A DNA stretch of 64,000 nt from contig JAXIVH010000012.1 of the NCBI GenBank assembly GCA_036785325.1, positions 8,188,113 through 8,252,112 on the forward strand, read 5' to 3'. The position numbers and the translations under genes are program-made. This DNA is from Urophycis tenuis. Lineage: Eukaryota > Chordata > Actinopteri > Gadiformes > Phycidae. This document shows, piece after piece, positions 18,165 to 34,909 of this stretch. A model generated the notes under the pieces. That model did no database searches. It had not been told where the DNA came from and saw only the letters and a list, made by a program, of their open reading frames with translations. Within the stretch, counting starts at the first letter, position 1; every line of letters starts with the position of its first letter.

Positions 18165-21100
18165 GCGTGTGTGTGTGCGTGTGCGAGCGTGTGTGTGTGT
18201 GTGTGTGCGCATGTGTGTGTGTGTGTGTGTGAGCGTGTGTGTGTGTGTGTGTGTTGGCACGAGCGTGCGTGTGTGTGTATGTGTCGGGGTGTGTGTGTGC
18301 CAGTACAGATGGTCATTCTATTTATAGTTTTGGAGAAGGGTATGTGTGTGTGAGTGTGTGTGTGTGTGTCTATGACAGCATATCCCCCCAGCCTCACCTT
18401 CACTCCACATCACTAGAGGACTAAACAAACCTGACCTAGCCTCAGCATCACATCCAACTCACACACACTCCGTATCTCTCTGTCTCTGTCTCTGTCTTGA
18501 AGGCTATGAAGAATGCTGAGCCAATCCTGATATACCTGATAACTGTTCTAGAAGCCCAAACTCTAGAATGCATATACTGCGGTCTGGTCACCACTAGGGA
18601 TGCACCCGAATACGAATACGTTATTCGGAAAGCACAGATAATGGGATACAAACATATCTGTATTCTACCCGAATATTCGCGTTATTATTCGGGAAAAAAA
18701 AAACTTAAAATCCGTTCATATCATTGTGGATGGCAGGTTGGCAACAAGATAAAAATGTCTATTCTGTTTGCAGCATCGGACTTTGATTTCACTAAATAGT
18801 CGTTTCATTGATTACAAATGATTGAAAAGAGATCACTTATGTCATCGTCCCACTGAGTCAGCGCACAACAGCGAGCTGAGCTGAGCTGACCGCGGTGGAC
18901 ATGAAACTTAGAGCTTGAAATTAGACATTCGCCTGACATTCACCACATAGCTGATCTCTCTCTCATTAAAAGTCAAATAAACTACTTACACAGTATGTTT
19001 TCCTGTTTTGTATTCCGTTGTGAAAATATAAATAGTGTGCGATGACAGTCGAACGTTTTACCGTGTATTTCAGTCAATATTAATTCCTTTAAGTGACATA
19101 TGCTGTATGTATCAGTCAGGTTTAATGGAATTTTGACCAAGTATTTCATGGTTATTTAAACAAACAGCAACAAATTCAAGTTTAGATTCATCATTCAGTA
19201 TCCGCTGTGTGAGAGAGGGCACGAGCGCAGCCCTTTGCATTACGTACGATCGGCAGCAGGTGGCTTGTGCATGTCCTAGTGGTGTGGACTGGCATACAAT
19301 TCGGTAAGACAAACCAATGATCATTATGGCATTATCTATAAGAAACTTTCAAAACAGTAACCTGGTACTGCGTCTGGAGTAAAGGCAATTGTATAAAACA
19401 TGTTAAATATGTGTAGCCGACTCTGGAGGCCATGCAGGCTATTTCTTTCATAACTATGTAATTATTGTCGTAAAGTGTATTTCATAATTAATTATATAAC
19501 AATATTAAATCAATGTGATGCTTGGAAGGGACTACTATTGCATTGCAAATGAATATTAGGTTAGAAAATACAAATTCGGCACAATAAATGAGACTTCCGG
19601 TATAAACCACGCCCATTTCCGGTTTCCTATCCGAATACAGATACAGATACAGATAATTTTTTGGTTGAACAGATACAGAAACAGATACAGATAGTGAGGT
19701 TGCTGTGCACCTCTAGTCACCACACACTGGCCTTGATGTGAGAAACTAGCACGGAAAAGCTATTCTTGATTTCACTATCACATTAATATGGTATGAACCC
19801 CTCAGTTGGACTTTGTGGTGTGTTATTTTAATGCCTAGTTTTATAGAGAGAGTGGATATATATATTAGAAATGTATATTTCAAACAAACTTATCTCATCA
19901 TCAAACATGATTTCTTTGCGTTTATTTGAAATACAAAAACAACAATCTGTGTTTGCGTATTTGCGAGCGGTATTGAGACTGGCCTGACCCTATTATTCAA
20001 TTTGAAGATGAGTAAGAACAAGGAGATATCTTAACAATAGCCATAGTGACACATAGAAAATGGATGTGTGGTTATAATTTGGATTTACAACGCAGTGATT
20101 TCACATATATCTGTGTCTTCACTGAAAACATCAAGCCTCTGCCTCTCATTGATTTAGCACAAGGACTTTCTCTCTGCTCTACTTCTGGCAGATCGGAGCT
20201 CCACATCTCAGCCCAGTTCAAGGCGCTCTCAGACTAATTACTTTTACTGACATATAAGCACAAACGTCTAGTGATACCTTGTTGGTCCTTATTGATGACA
20301 CCGGCATAGTTGGTTTGTTTGCAGATTAAGTTCTGTAACGCTGTCTAGAAAATAAAGTCACAGCTACCTCATACCAACAGGTTTCATCAATAAGTGTATA
20401 TCATTGATAACGATAATAACAACAACATGAATATAATAATCATAATAAATATTATGATTTTCAGTCATGCTGTATTAATTGCACATGTATGGCTTAATAT
20501 TTGCAGCTCTTAAGTTTCATTCATTGTTCAGCAGTTGGCTTAACAACTTTGGCTTTGACCCTCAGTCTAAAATCCTCCAAGGTGCAATGTTAAGTCAGAA
20601 AAGTGGTTCCCAGCCGAGACACGTGAACAAGTCAACCCATTAGAGTATAATATTAGTTCCTAGGCCACTACCTTATTAATAATAATGCTATATGGTTATA
20701 GTTCCTCGGCCACTATCATATTTATAATGATATACAGTATATACTATATGGTAAGAATATGATGCTAGTTGAAAGGAGGTGGTTTGGTGTGGAGGAAGCA
20801 GCGCTCTGGCCGCACTGACCGGGCTGCGGGCGTCCATGTCGGGGAAGGCTAAGCTAGCTTACCGTAGTAGCGGCTAGCCCTCCAGGCGCGGACGGCGCAG
20901 TGGAGCAGCCCGTCCATCCACAGCAGCAGCCAACTGATGCAGAAGCCCAACAGCAAGCCCAGCATTAAGTCCATCTCCTGCTTGGTCACGCTGTCACTCA
21001 CAAAGTAGTTCTCCGAGGAGTCCACCAAGGAGTGGTCGCCATCGTACGGGATCACGTAGTGGACATGATGTCTGGGAAGAGGACACATAGCAAAGGGAAG

Positions 21101-23228
21101 GTTGGGTATCTGCGTGGTGACACATACAAAACACAACTCCATTTTAGGTGTACTTAAAACAATGGTAGGATTGGGCTTGTGATCCCTGATGACGTGTGAA
21201 TGACCACATCAGAAACATGATGACACAAGTTGGGAACCATTTGTGATGATGCCGTGTAAGAACAAAATGGATACTCCTCTTTGCACAACTATACTGCATG
21301 GTCTCTTCTGAATTTTAAATCCAGTCGAAAACCATCCTCCCACTCCAAACTAGGAGCAACATGACATAAGCCAATACACAAAATGTTTTTCTAAGGTTGA
21401 TTTAAGCTCCAAACCTTCACATTTAGTATCTCAGTATCTTTGCCATTCAGAATCTCAAGAGAGATCTGGTCAAGAAAGCATTAAGCAGACCTACTTCAGG
21501 AAGCCGGTATCAGAAGTGAAACATGTGTAGGGAAATAAAAGGGATAAAACAATGACAACCACCTGCTCCATTAACCATAGTTTTTGTTTGGCTGTGAACT
21601 CATTCAAACATACTCATTCATCCAATCATTCACCCCTTCTCACCCTAGCATTAGTTTGACGAGTATAATGAGCCAATGGTTTACCCTCTCATGGAAAGAT
21701 CAAACAGCAGCAGCGTCTATGCTCTAAAGACCTGCCTGATGCAACACGTTCTCTGAAAACAGTCTCAGATCTTTGAGAGTAACTTTGCCAAGACCCAAAT
21801 CTACAACGACAATGACTGTGTAAGACAAAGGTGTGTGTGTGTGTGTGTGTGTCTGTGTGTGTGTGTGTGTCTGTGTGTGTGTGTGCGCGCGTGTGCGTGT
21901 CTGATTCTACTTTGATTAAAGCTACTCTGCTGGGATCATCAGTTCTGTGGTGTCTCACGGAGCTCAGAGTCTCTGTCACACATTGCTTGTCTTACAGAAT
22001 GACCGTCTCCAAGTTTTCAGGTCAGTGAATGTCTGCACCAGTAGACTATGACCTGAAAACAGAGAAGAGGAGTTTGGGCCGATGCAGTAGCAGGTCCAGA
22101 CATGAACGCGCGTGTGTTATGGTATTATTATCATCCCTTAAAAGAGTTTAATTATTGGACACTTGAATTAGCAAGTAGAGAAGCCGATGTCAAGTCAAAT
22201 TTCAGACTTCCGACTGAAAGACTTCAAAGAGCAGCCTGAGTTGGAGATGGTCGGTGTCAGGACACAGATCTGTTGCATTCTGTACATTTATATCATACTG
22301 TTTTTAAACAGGATTGCTCATGGACCCATAGCCTTGTGTGGTCTATATTGTTCAAATTAAAGACTCAGTCACACTTAGTGTGAAAGTGAAAGAGAGTTCT
22401 TTCAAACACTTACTAACTATTCACTCACAGTTTTCAACGTATAGATTTCAATTCCCTTCAAATTCTGTTTCTGCTATATACCCTTATGACTGTCGACAAA
22501 GTGATACATAATGATCAGCTCTGCCGTCCTAGAGCATAAGTAGGCTCAGAAAACAGATCACTCAGGCTGCTCTGACCTAGTCTCCTATAGGGGTTCGCGT
22601 TGTATAGGGAACTTTATTGACAATCTCAGACTTAACAAACAATCCCAGTCCAGATCCGCTGAGCTCCCTTGGCCCTCATGTATCTGATTTGTTCTTGATG
22701 CAACCGAATGGTGATTGCTACACTGAATAATTGCACTAACACTATTTCACCTTTTGGCCCATACCTTACAAACTAATAGTACTGTCCAAACATTAATTCT
22801 CCAAAACTGACAACTCACATAAGACACCGTAACCACTAAACCTGTATCGTTGAACAATAACCAACAATACAGGCATAAAAAACACTGTCAAATGCCAAGC
22901 CAAATAACGTACGAGATAAGATTGATTATTCTTATTCTTCATAATTCATTATCTATTTACATGGTTTCAACACCGATTTGCATGCAGGACCCCAAATCAG
23001 CCCTGGTAAATACCGAGACATATTGGGAGACCAATCGCCCGACGCCACCACCACCACTACAAATAATCGGCGCCTAGGTTGACAACACGTTTAACCAGCA
23101 GCATCTCGGGTCATTTGACGCAAATACCCGGGTACCATTTCGGAGATTAGTCGCTCGAAATCTTCGCGGGGCCTATTGAGCACATTAAGACTTGTCAAGC
23201 AAAACAACGGCGCGATTTTCCGCTGCTG

Positions 23229-23310
<82 letters not shown>

Positions 23311-23950
23311 AACACACACGCACACGCGCGCGCACACACACACACGCACACAATCACACAGTCTAATGAAAATATGAGGCGATGTGAGCGAGGTGGCGTT
23401 TACCTTCCACAGTTGCAATGACAGACGCGATCTTCCCCTCGGAGATGCGGTAGGATGTAATTGTGAAAGCGGTCCAGTAGCGCGTTCATGTCCATTAAAC
23501 AGGCTACTGCCTGCAAACAACCATTCCTGTCAGCCGGGACATGTCGAGCAGTGGACTCAACAACACATCATATAGTCACTGTTATTTTATCTTTATCAAC
23601 ACTAGAATGTATGAGAAAAAAAGGTCCGGATCCTGAAATAAACTGTTTATTTCCTTATGGTAGGTCGTTAAATATTAAGTAACCTACATGTCTTTTTATG
23701 GGCTAGCTTTGATTTTAGACATTGGTTAGACATTTTCTACGTTTATGGCATATATAGCCTAGGTATATTCCATATATTTACATTATTATATTACAGGGGT
23801 ATTTGTTTCAGCCAATAAGGAATCAGGATCAATAAGAACATTGAGATTTGAGAACATTAAGGCAGATATGTATAGGTAGTTCCTATGTCTTACCATCACA
23901 ATTGAAGCACCAAGAATCATAAAAATCATGGTGGTTGTGATCATATGCAT
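16838..23950 (-). CDS. tmem240: TMEM240, transmembrane protein 240 (complete, 4 exons)
   Basis: Small two-pass membrane protein of neurons; human mutations cause spinocerebellar ataxia 21. Exons on the minus strand: 23950-23894 (first residues, MIFMILGASIVM), 23510-23404 (DMNALLDRFHNYILPHLRGE, then CHCNCG), 21071-20863 (HYVIPYDGD, SVTKQEMDLMLGLLLGFCIS, AVRAWRASRYY) and 16992-16838 (SWLPQFCNLRDL to NGHPSPRHL and TAA). All junctions are GT–AG and the phases (0, 2, 1) are continuous. The product is about 175 residues, against about 173 in mammals. Two hydrophobic segments flank a cysteine-rich loop. Two in-frame ATGs (23950, 23944) precede the conserved TMIFMILGAS; the first was used. Upstream DNA (23960-24310) is CpG-rich, as expected for a promoter. 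The 3.9-kb intron 3 carries a hAT insertion. Confidence 0.95.
17340..17810. other. CpG-rich patch inside tmem240 intron 3
   Basis: A GC- and CpG-dense segment is surrounded by AT-rich intron, ending near a TATTTATAG sequence at about 17809. Open frames on both strands have no recognisable product and are typical of GC-rich DNA. It may be an internal promoter/CpG island or a conserved regulatory block. Confidence 0.4.
18094..18300. repeat. (GT)n microsatellite with GC-rich interruptions
   Basis: A long GT tract decays on its right side into GTGCGTGT/GAGCGTGT variants, in tmem240 intron 3. Confidence 0.95.
18595..19715. mobile_element. Non-autonomous hAT transposon with 8-bp target duplication
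   Basis: Termini TAGGGATGCAC (18595-18605) and GTGCACCTCTA (19705-19715) are imperfect inverted repeats. They are flanked by a perfect 8-bp direct duplication, GTCACCAC, at 18587-18594 and 19716-19723. An 8-bp duplication is the hallmark of hAT insertions. Subterminal CCGAATA/GATACA iterations occur at both ends. The 1,121-bp interior has no transposase frame, so mobility would depend on a partner in trans. It sits in tmem240 intron 3. Confidence 0.92.
23230..23310. repeat. (CA)n microsatellite close to tmem240 exon 2
   Basis: About 40 CA units, about 100 bp from the exon 2 donor (23404) in tmem240 intron 2, followed by mixed CACG variants. Confidence 0.95.
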
Positions 23951-23959
23951 TAAAACTCC

Positions 23960-24310
23960 TGAACCTGCCGCTGTTCGTGTAGCCCTCCTCTATCCGCGGC
24001 GCTGTGAACGCTCCGGTCGGGCTCGAGGTGCGCTGTCCCGGGAAGAGACGCTCATCGAGGCGGCCTTATACCGCACCTGGCCCCCGGTCCTTTAACTGCC
24101 CGGGCTGGGGTGCAGCAACAAGGCACACACGGGGGCTCCAGCCGGCCCGATCTCTCTCACCGTCCGCAGCCGCGTTACACAAGTCGGATAGCTCCTCAAC
24201 GGCCTTCTTTCAAACACCTATTCCAGATATCTGTCGAGTCGATAGCGCAGACCGGCTCTCGTTCCTACGGAGGCTCCACCGGCCGGGTTTGGCGGATCTG
24301 GGTTGCGGGT
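23960..24310 (-). promoter_or_regulatory. Probable tmem240 promoter / CpG-rich region
   Basis: GC- and CpG-rich DNA lies immediately upstream of the tmem240 start codon on the minus strand. No TATA box was assigned. The call rests on composition and position only. Confidence 0.45.
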
Positions 24311-24385
24311 ATCGATGTGTCCTATCCTAATTACTAATGCAGAGGTATCTTTCCGGTTACGTTTTTGCCGATTAGCTCCTTGGAT

Positions 24386-24417
<32 letters not shown>

Positions 24418-26900
24418 TGCACACACAAACACGCACACACATATAAGGCCTATATAGGCTATAATAATAATTAAAAAAAAACCACTGGTGTTCCCCGGGT
24501 AGATGTAGGCTACGCCCCCTTTCCAAGTTGTTCCGAGTCTTGGCGATGGTTTTCGTATTTATTGTCAAGAGTTCCCTTCACGTTCTTCTGGAATCCATCG
24601 GAGTGAATCGTCTGCACAATAAACGAGCCTCGGCGTCTCAAACGATCGCTCTCTATCCCATATCAAAACGCGTCCATCATCACAGCATCCAGCATCAAGC
24701 CCTATAGCGCATCCAATGGACACACAGACCCACCCCACACCCCCCGTTCGGTCCACACGAGCATCGGTAGTTGCCTCCACTCCCGAAGCCAGACATCATA
24801 ATCCCCTCTCGTCTCACAGCATCCAACTTCCACAGCAACTCCCACTCGGGTGTGGGATCCTGGAGCCCACGACAGAGCTCACGACCGAGTTCGTGTGTCG
24901 GATGTTGTCTTTTACAGCACTGTCTTGACGGCACGTTGGATGCTGTCTTTACAGCGCTCGATTTCAATAAATCTTGACTTGCTGCCTCTGTTCTGTATTC
25001 ATCAGCCTTTACAGACGCTGTACTCTGTGATTCTGCGCCATTTGGTCCGGGCCCAGTTCAGTTCATATGTCCCGGGTAATTCGTCGAATAGACCCATTAC
25101 GTCTGAACACTGAACGTAATTACCGAACGGTTCGCCGAATAAACGATGTTATATTCGTAGGCTACATTTGAGTGAGCGTACAGTTTAAACTGTTATTGTG
25201 TGAAGGCCTATAGAGTTTCAGGACCCCGGAGAGCGGACTATTTGTGGAACAGCTGTTTACTCGCTCTTGGTGGTCCAGTAAAACATATTGCATGCATTTA
25301 TTGGTACTTGTCTATTAGACATAGCCTACGTATACCTATTGCTGCAATTTTCAAACACATGGACATAAAAATTATGTATTATACAAAATTGTATATAATA
25401 ATGTTTGAATATTGAATATGTATGTCTATGTCACAAGTATGGCAGGGATTGGCGCACAATTGACTAATATCAAACAAACCCATTCACGAATGTTGTAATT
25501 TGGGATATGACTATTCTTTACAGTCTATGGCTTTAAAAGCCAAGTTGTGTGAACGAGAGGAGGTGATTTTCTTTCCAATAAGAAGTCCATTGTTGGGTTT
25601 GTTAGTTCAAGATTCAAGATTCAAGTAAACTTTATTGTCAGTTTTCATGAATGTACATGACATACACAAAAACCGAAATGCCGTTTCTCTCGATCCCCGG
25701 TGCTAGACAAGCATGCAAATATAAATATAATAAATATATAAAAAATATAAGTATCAAAAATCTAAATAAAAAGGTGGTCGCGAGTATGAGCAAGGGTGAA
25801 AGGGTTGATAAGTATTATAATTCTAATTCAATGATTACCTGTTCGTGATCATATCATTACTATGTAATCGCCTTTGAACATTTTTTGTAAGCCAGCCACT
25901 GGTTGCATAATTTTAGATTTGGTCTTTTCGAGCTTCCGTACCAAATGACGCTAAATACAGTCAGCGGAAGTGGATTTGTAAACAAACCCGAGAGTAAAGC
26001 GAAGTTATTTTGCCTTTGCCAAACCGAAAGCGATGTCTTAGTGAATTCAAATAATACATGTAAGTAATGCGTTAACGTTATGCGAAAAATCCTCATCAAT
26101 TACACTCTGAAGATTGTACGTATAATTGCCAAACGATACATAATACTTTAATTTATATAACAATTTAGGGAGCTAGCTGCCGATGTTAGCAAGTTGCTAC
26201 ATTCCCATAAATTCACTGGCAGGTGTGCCCTCGAATGCACCCGTGTCAGCGAATGTGTGGGTGGCCAGAGCTGGTAAGAAATCACGTTGGGCAACTGGGA
26301 AATGCCATTTGAGATTCAGGTCGCCTATTATGTGGCAAGAATTCCAGTTGTTGTTTTTTAATGTGTGTGTGTGTGTGTGTGTGTGTACACGTGTGGTAAA
26401 CTGAGTTAATATGTGAACTCGCCTAGTAAGTTAAAACGAATTTATTTATGAAATAGCTCAGAGTTCATGCTTAAATTTTCGTTTTCTCTATGCATAATGT
26501 ATTTGCTTTGTGGTGATCAATTAAACTCCTCGGGATTGGTCAGGGTTGTGATGGACACGGATGTGCAATATAGGGAACCATGTAAATACTATTCAAAATA
26601 CACTGTTATCCATGCAGCTCCTCTAACCAACCCCGATTTTCCCCAAAGGTAACGATTCCCTGTCGTCATATCGCGACACTGCTGGGGCCCGACCCCAGCA
26701 TATAAAAGTGAAAGCCCTTAACGGCTAAGGCTTAATGTTGTGTTTACCTGCCAGCCGATTGGATATGCCTACCTGCCATTGGCTGGTGCTCGGTGTTAAT
26801 TTAAGACGAAAGACAAAACCTGTTTTGCAAACTTTGCCGACTAGGTGGAGTGCTTGTTGCCGTTGTACACATCTGCTGTCGGCCCTCGCCAAACACGGCC
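24311..26900. other. Intergenic region between divergent tmem240 and otud3
   Basis: Mostly AT-rich, with short CA/GT microsatellites at 24389-24440 and 26360-26388. A retroposon-like terminus (TTCAAGATTCAAGATTCAAG then TTTATTGTCAG) lies at about 25606-25680. No exon recognised. Confidence 0.55.
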
Positions 26901-26927
26901 TTCTCTCCTCTCGGTTGCCAGTGGGCC

Positions 26928-26989
26928 CAAACACGTGACGTTTTGTGCTGGTTCGCCCGCAGTAGGCGGCAAACACCAGCGCAGCCGTC
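26928..26989 (+). promoter_or_regulatory. Probable otud3 core promoter/5' UTR with E-box
   Basis: AAACACGTGACG (about 26928-26940) holds a palindromic CACGTG E-box overlapping a TGACG half-site, about 50 bp upstream of the ATG. CACGTG near starts is typical of USF/MYC/TFE-type regulation. Inference only. Confidence 0.35.
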
Positions 26990-30106
<3,117 letters not shown>

Positions 30107-30315
30107 ACCCCGCCCCCCCCCCCCCCCCCCCCCCGCCTAGCCACGGCGCGACCCGCGCTGCTGCTGGCGATGTTTTGCACATGGCGGAGCTGTACTCTTG
30201 ATGGCCGCCGGTGGTTTCCGCTGAAGAGAGAGAAAGAGTCTCCATAGTTTTGAGTGTTACGTTGCCGTCTCTTCAGCCACTTTCTTTTTTGAATTGTGAA
30301 ACAGTGCCTGCGTCT

Positions 30316-30354
<39 letters not shown>

Positions 30355-30680
30355 GGCGTGCATGTGTGTGCTTGGGACAGACCTGGGAGTGCAGCGGCAC
30401 TACATTCGACACTGCATTTTCTTTGTGCCAAGTCGGTGAATCAATAGTTTCCGTTCTGTTTCCTCAAAAGATTTGGTTCCTATGTAGCTTCGGGACATGG
30501 TGCCGTTCTGCGCTGGGTAGTGTGGGGTAGCCACATTACAAACTGCTGGTCATCACTTTTTTTTTTTTTCTCCATTTATATTATTGGTTATTATTGTTCT
30601 TAATTCTAGCCAAAGATTTAAGTAAAGGTTTTCATGGGACAAAAATGGAATATGGCAATAAAGCATAATTACAGTTCATG
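30107..30680 (+). other. otud3 3' UTR and polyadenylation signal
   Basis: Follows the TAA at 30104-30106. It contains a poly-C run and a (GT)n tract (30320-30352). AATAAA at 30657-30662 is the likely polyadenylation signal. Confidence 0.7.
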
Positions 30681-31423
30681 TGGCTGTCCTGTCTTTTAGG
30701 TGACTTCTTACAAAATAAGGATCAAATGCATAATATCCATAATACATAATCCTGAGTCTGGTGTAGGTGCAGTAACTATATTATCCTCTCATACATGTAA
30801 CTAAATTGAACATTTATTCCTTTATTATAAATGTCACTTTATGTCCATAGAAATTCGACACAATGTGTGTGTATATGTATGCGTGTGTGTAATACGCAGT
30901 AAAAAAAAGTTAAGGGTGATCAATCACTGTAAATATTCACAATGCTTCAGGGCTAGCTAGTCTCTGGGGCTGTTAGTGGACAGCAGCTGTTTTACAGTGA
31001 CAACTACAGGGATGTGCCTGTAGGCTTTGTTCCTGTTCACTCTCTAATGCTCCAAAACTAGCTGTTTTTTGAGGTACCCCAAGTGACCGTCAGAGCTCCC
31101 AGGCTCAGAGAGACCAGAACAGCACATTGTTTCTCGTCAGAAATCTTCATCAGTTTGATCAATGCCAATTTAACCAAATACATCACATTTCTTGGGAGAT
31201 TCAACAGGGAAACCATATTTATTAATCAGAATTTGTTTTATATATTTACAAACACTTTTACTGGTCTATTATCTCATTAGATCTTTCAGATTTAATTTTA
31301 ATAATAAAATGTATTTGAAATGTAAAGTAGGCTGCCACTGGAATTGACCTATATCGTGTTGCTGTATTTAGACGGCGCCAGTAGATGGCGCCAGTTCGTG
31401 GTGGATGCGTCAGCGCTGGCGTC

Positions 31424-32274
31424 TCACATGGCTGTGTTGCTGGGGTTGACAGGGTCAAAGGTCATGATCTCCATGTGGATAAGACCTGGATAGAGCAAAT
31501 AAATCACTGTCACAAAATGCACACACTGATGTGTGCACACATTGATGGAATCACAATAATGTCAAGAAAAATACAATTTTTAACATATATCTGTTACATA
31601 CTGTATATAACACATATAATCTAAAAGCTAAGATCCCACAGTAGACCATTTAGATTATACATGATGAAAATAAGGCTATCGTTAAATGTGTTTAACTCAA
31701 CATCTGTCATCTAGCAAATCTCATCGCCTGAGGTGCTGTTGACTTCCATTCAAAAGATACATCAAAACACAAGTTCCATCCTGTTGCTTCAAATTCACGC
31801 ACACTAACTCTCTCACACATAACATCTGTTCGGCAGAAGTCAGGTAAAACACTCGGAGAACTCCTGAAGCTGCCCTTCAGCTGCGAGTCTCCACTCACTC
31901 TTCCACTCTCCGACGTCCAGCTCCAGGCTTTCAAAGGAGTCATCGTAGGCCCGGGAGTCCGGCTCGCTCTCGGGGTCATGGTACTCGGACAGGAGGGGCT
32001 GGGTCAGGCCCTGGCTGACCGTCAGCCTCATCTCCGGGTCCAGAAGCAGCATGCCCTCCAGCAGGTCCACCGCTACACACAGGGATTCACTGTTATCTTG
32101 TGTGTATAATTAGTTCAATAATCAACATATTATTCTTCTCATTTGATTTTTACTAATAATCATTGTAATAATAAATGATGCAATTGGAATTGGAATTCCT
32201 TTACCAGTAATAATAATTATAATAACGATACTTGTAACATTAGAATAATAATTCTAACATTATTATTATTATCA

Positions 32275-32335
<61 letters not shown>

Positions 32336-34877
32336 GTAGTAGTAGTAGTAGTATTATTATTATTAATAATACTTTGATAATAATGTGAACAATAATTTGA
32401 ATAATCATATTTGTAATAACAATTGAAATACATGTATTAATATAATTGGAATAATAATTGGTTGTAAACAAAGTAGACCATGTTACCCTTTTTATCCATA
32501 GAGGGAAAAACTTCACTGAAGACCTTCTTCTTTTGAATGGGCAGACCTTGCACATATGACTGTGCCTGTGAAACAGCAACATAACTTCACCACTGGTTAA
32601 TTTTACACCATCATTACTTCCTCAAATGCTGACCTCTACACCCTGATGGCTACACTATAGAACAACAACAAATGTGATTCACAGCTTTTGCTTGTACTTT
32701 TGTGAAGTTAACATCACAAGGTTCATATTTAAAAAAAAAAAATGAATGGAGAGTCAGAGAGATTTCAAAAGGATGAGAATAAAACCTGAACCAACATCTC
32801 TGCTCTGCATCTTCTGCACCAGGGTGGAGGTGGGCGTTCCTGTCAGAGACATGATCTTCTTGAGCTGGTCAATACCTGAACCGGCTAGTTAAGGACACAC
32901 ACGCATGCTGAACAGCAGATAGGACGTAGCTCTGTGAGTTTAACACGTGTATGCTTCACAAGAGTTTACAGATTAGAATCAGCACCATTGCTAATTCTAC
33001 TTCAAATTATATTAAACACTATATTGAAAAAAGAAATTCCAAATCCAAATACAGTACACAGTACAGTACACACACACATTGGTAAATATGAGGATATTGT
33101 CATGTCCTGGGAACAAAACTTTCCCTGTAATCATCTCTGCCAGAATGCAGGCTGCAGACCACACATCCACTGGGAGAAAGGAAGAATAAGCAAATGGAAG
33201 AGAACAGTTGATTGAAGACACATCATCAACAGTAAATACATTGGAACTGTTATTGGGAAACCACAATCTATCCATCTAGTGTTTCATCAACAGAGCCATT
33301 CTGTCTGGATGATGGTTACCAGATTGACTGTCGTAGTAGGACTGGTAACCAGATTGACTGTAGTGAGGAAGTACTGGTTACCAGATTGACTGTAGTGGGA
33401 GGACTGGTTTCCAGATTGACTGTAGTGAGGAAGTACTGGTTACCAGATTGACTGTAGTGAGGAAGTACTGGTTACCAGATTGACTGTAGTGGGAGGACTG
33501 GTTTCCAGATTGACTGTAGTGAGGAAGTACTGGTTACCAGATTGACTGTAGTGAGGAAGTACTGGTTACCAGATTGACTGTAGTGGGAGGACTGGTTTCC
33601 AGATTGGCTGTAGTGAGGAAGTACTGGTTACCAGATTGACTGTAGTGAGGAAGTACTGGTTACCAGATTGACTGTAGTGGGAGGACTGGTTTCCAGATTG
33701 ACTGTAGTGAGGAAGTACTGGTTACCAGATTGACTGTAGTGCATCCAGTTGAAGATGATCTCAGGGGCCCGGTACCAGCGCGTCACAACATAGCCGGTCA
33801 TCTCACTCTCTGTGTGTCTGGCCAAGCCGAAGTCCAAGATCTGAAGACAAACGGACTACTGTTAACAAGCAACACATGTGTCCTGTTAAACAAGCAACAC
33901 GTGTGTCCTGTTAAACAAGCAACACGTGTGTCCTGTTAAACAAGCAACACGTGTGTCCTGTTAAACAAGCGACACGTGTGTCCTGTTAAACAAGCGACAC
34001 GTGTGTCCTGTTAAACAAGCGACACGTGTGTCCTGTTAAACAAGCGACACGTGTGTCCTGTTAAACAAGCGACACATGTGTCCTGTTAAACAAGCGGCAC
34101 GTGTCCTGTTAAACAAGCGACACGTGTGTTCTGTTAAACAAGGGACACATGCCCTGTTAAACAAGCGACACATTTGTCCTGTTAAACAAGCGACATGTGT
34201 GTCCTGTTAAACAAGCAACACATGTCTTGTTAAACAAGCAACATGTGTGTCCTGTTAAACAAGCAGCACGTGTGTCCTGGTAAACAAGCAACAAATCAAA
34301 AGTGTCAGATGTCATATCTTATAGGTGCTGTAGTTTATATTTGCATGAGACCGATCAGCGCATCTCCTCCCTGATTGGTTTAGTTCAAGGAATCCATCTT
34401 GCCTGTCAATCACAGGTGTGTGAAATACAACACTTCTCGATGTGGAGAAACCTATGGACCGAGGGAGCAGAGAGGGAAGGGGATGTTTTTTGGGTTGCTA
34501 GGTTTCGGAATCTCTCTTCTGCTCTTTTCTCTCCATCTAAGACTCTTAACGTCTAACCTACAGGCCCTTGAATACAGCCTTGACATATAATGCAGCATTA
34601 CTTACCTTTAATTCACAATTTTCATTTACGGCAAGATTACCAGGCTTCAGGTCCTAAAAGCGAAACCATAAAAGATGGTATATGAATACATAACAATCAC
34701 ATGGGCATGTGATCCACATCATGTATGGGGATATACCCTGTGTGTGTGTGTGTTGTGATAACATGAAACAGGTTCATGCCTGTTTCCTTACATAACATCA
34801 TATTCTTACCCGATGGATGATCCCTGCAGAATGGATGTACTGCAAACAAAAACACGCACGCACGCACGCACGCACGC

Positions 34878-34909
<32 letters not shown>

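Noticed and set aside
33678..34292. CRISPR-like array
   Set aside because: The units are contiguous, without unique spacers, and lie in a vertebrate intron; they are minisatellites.
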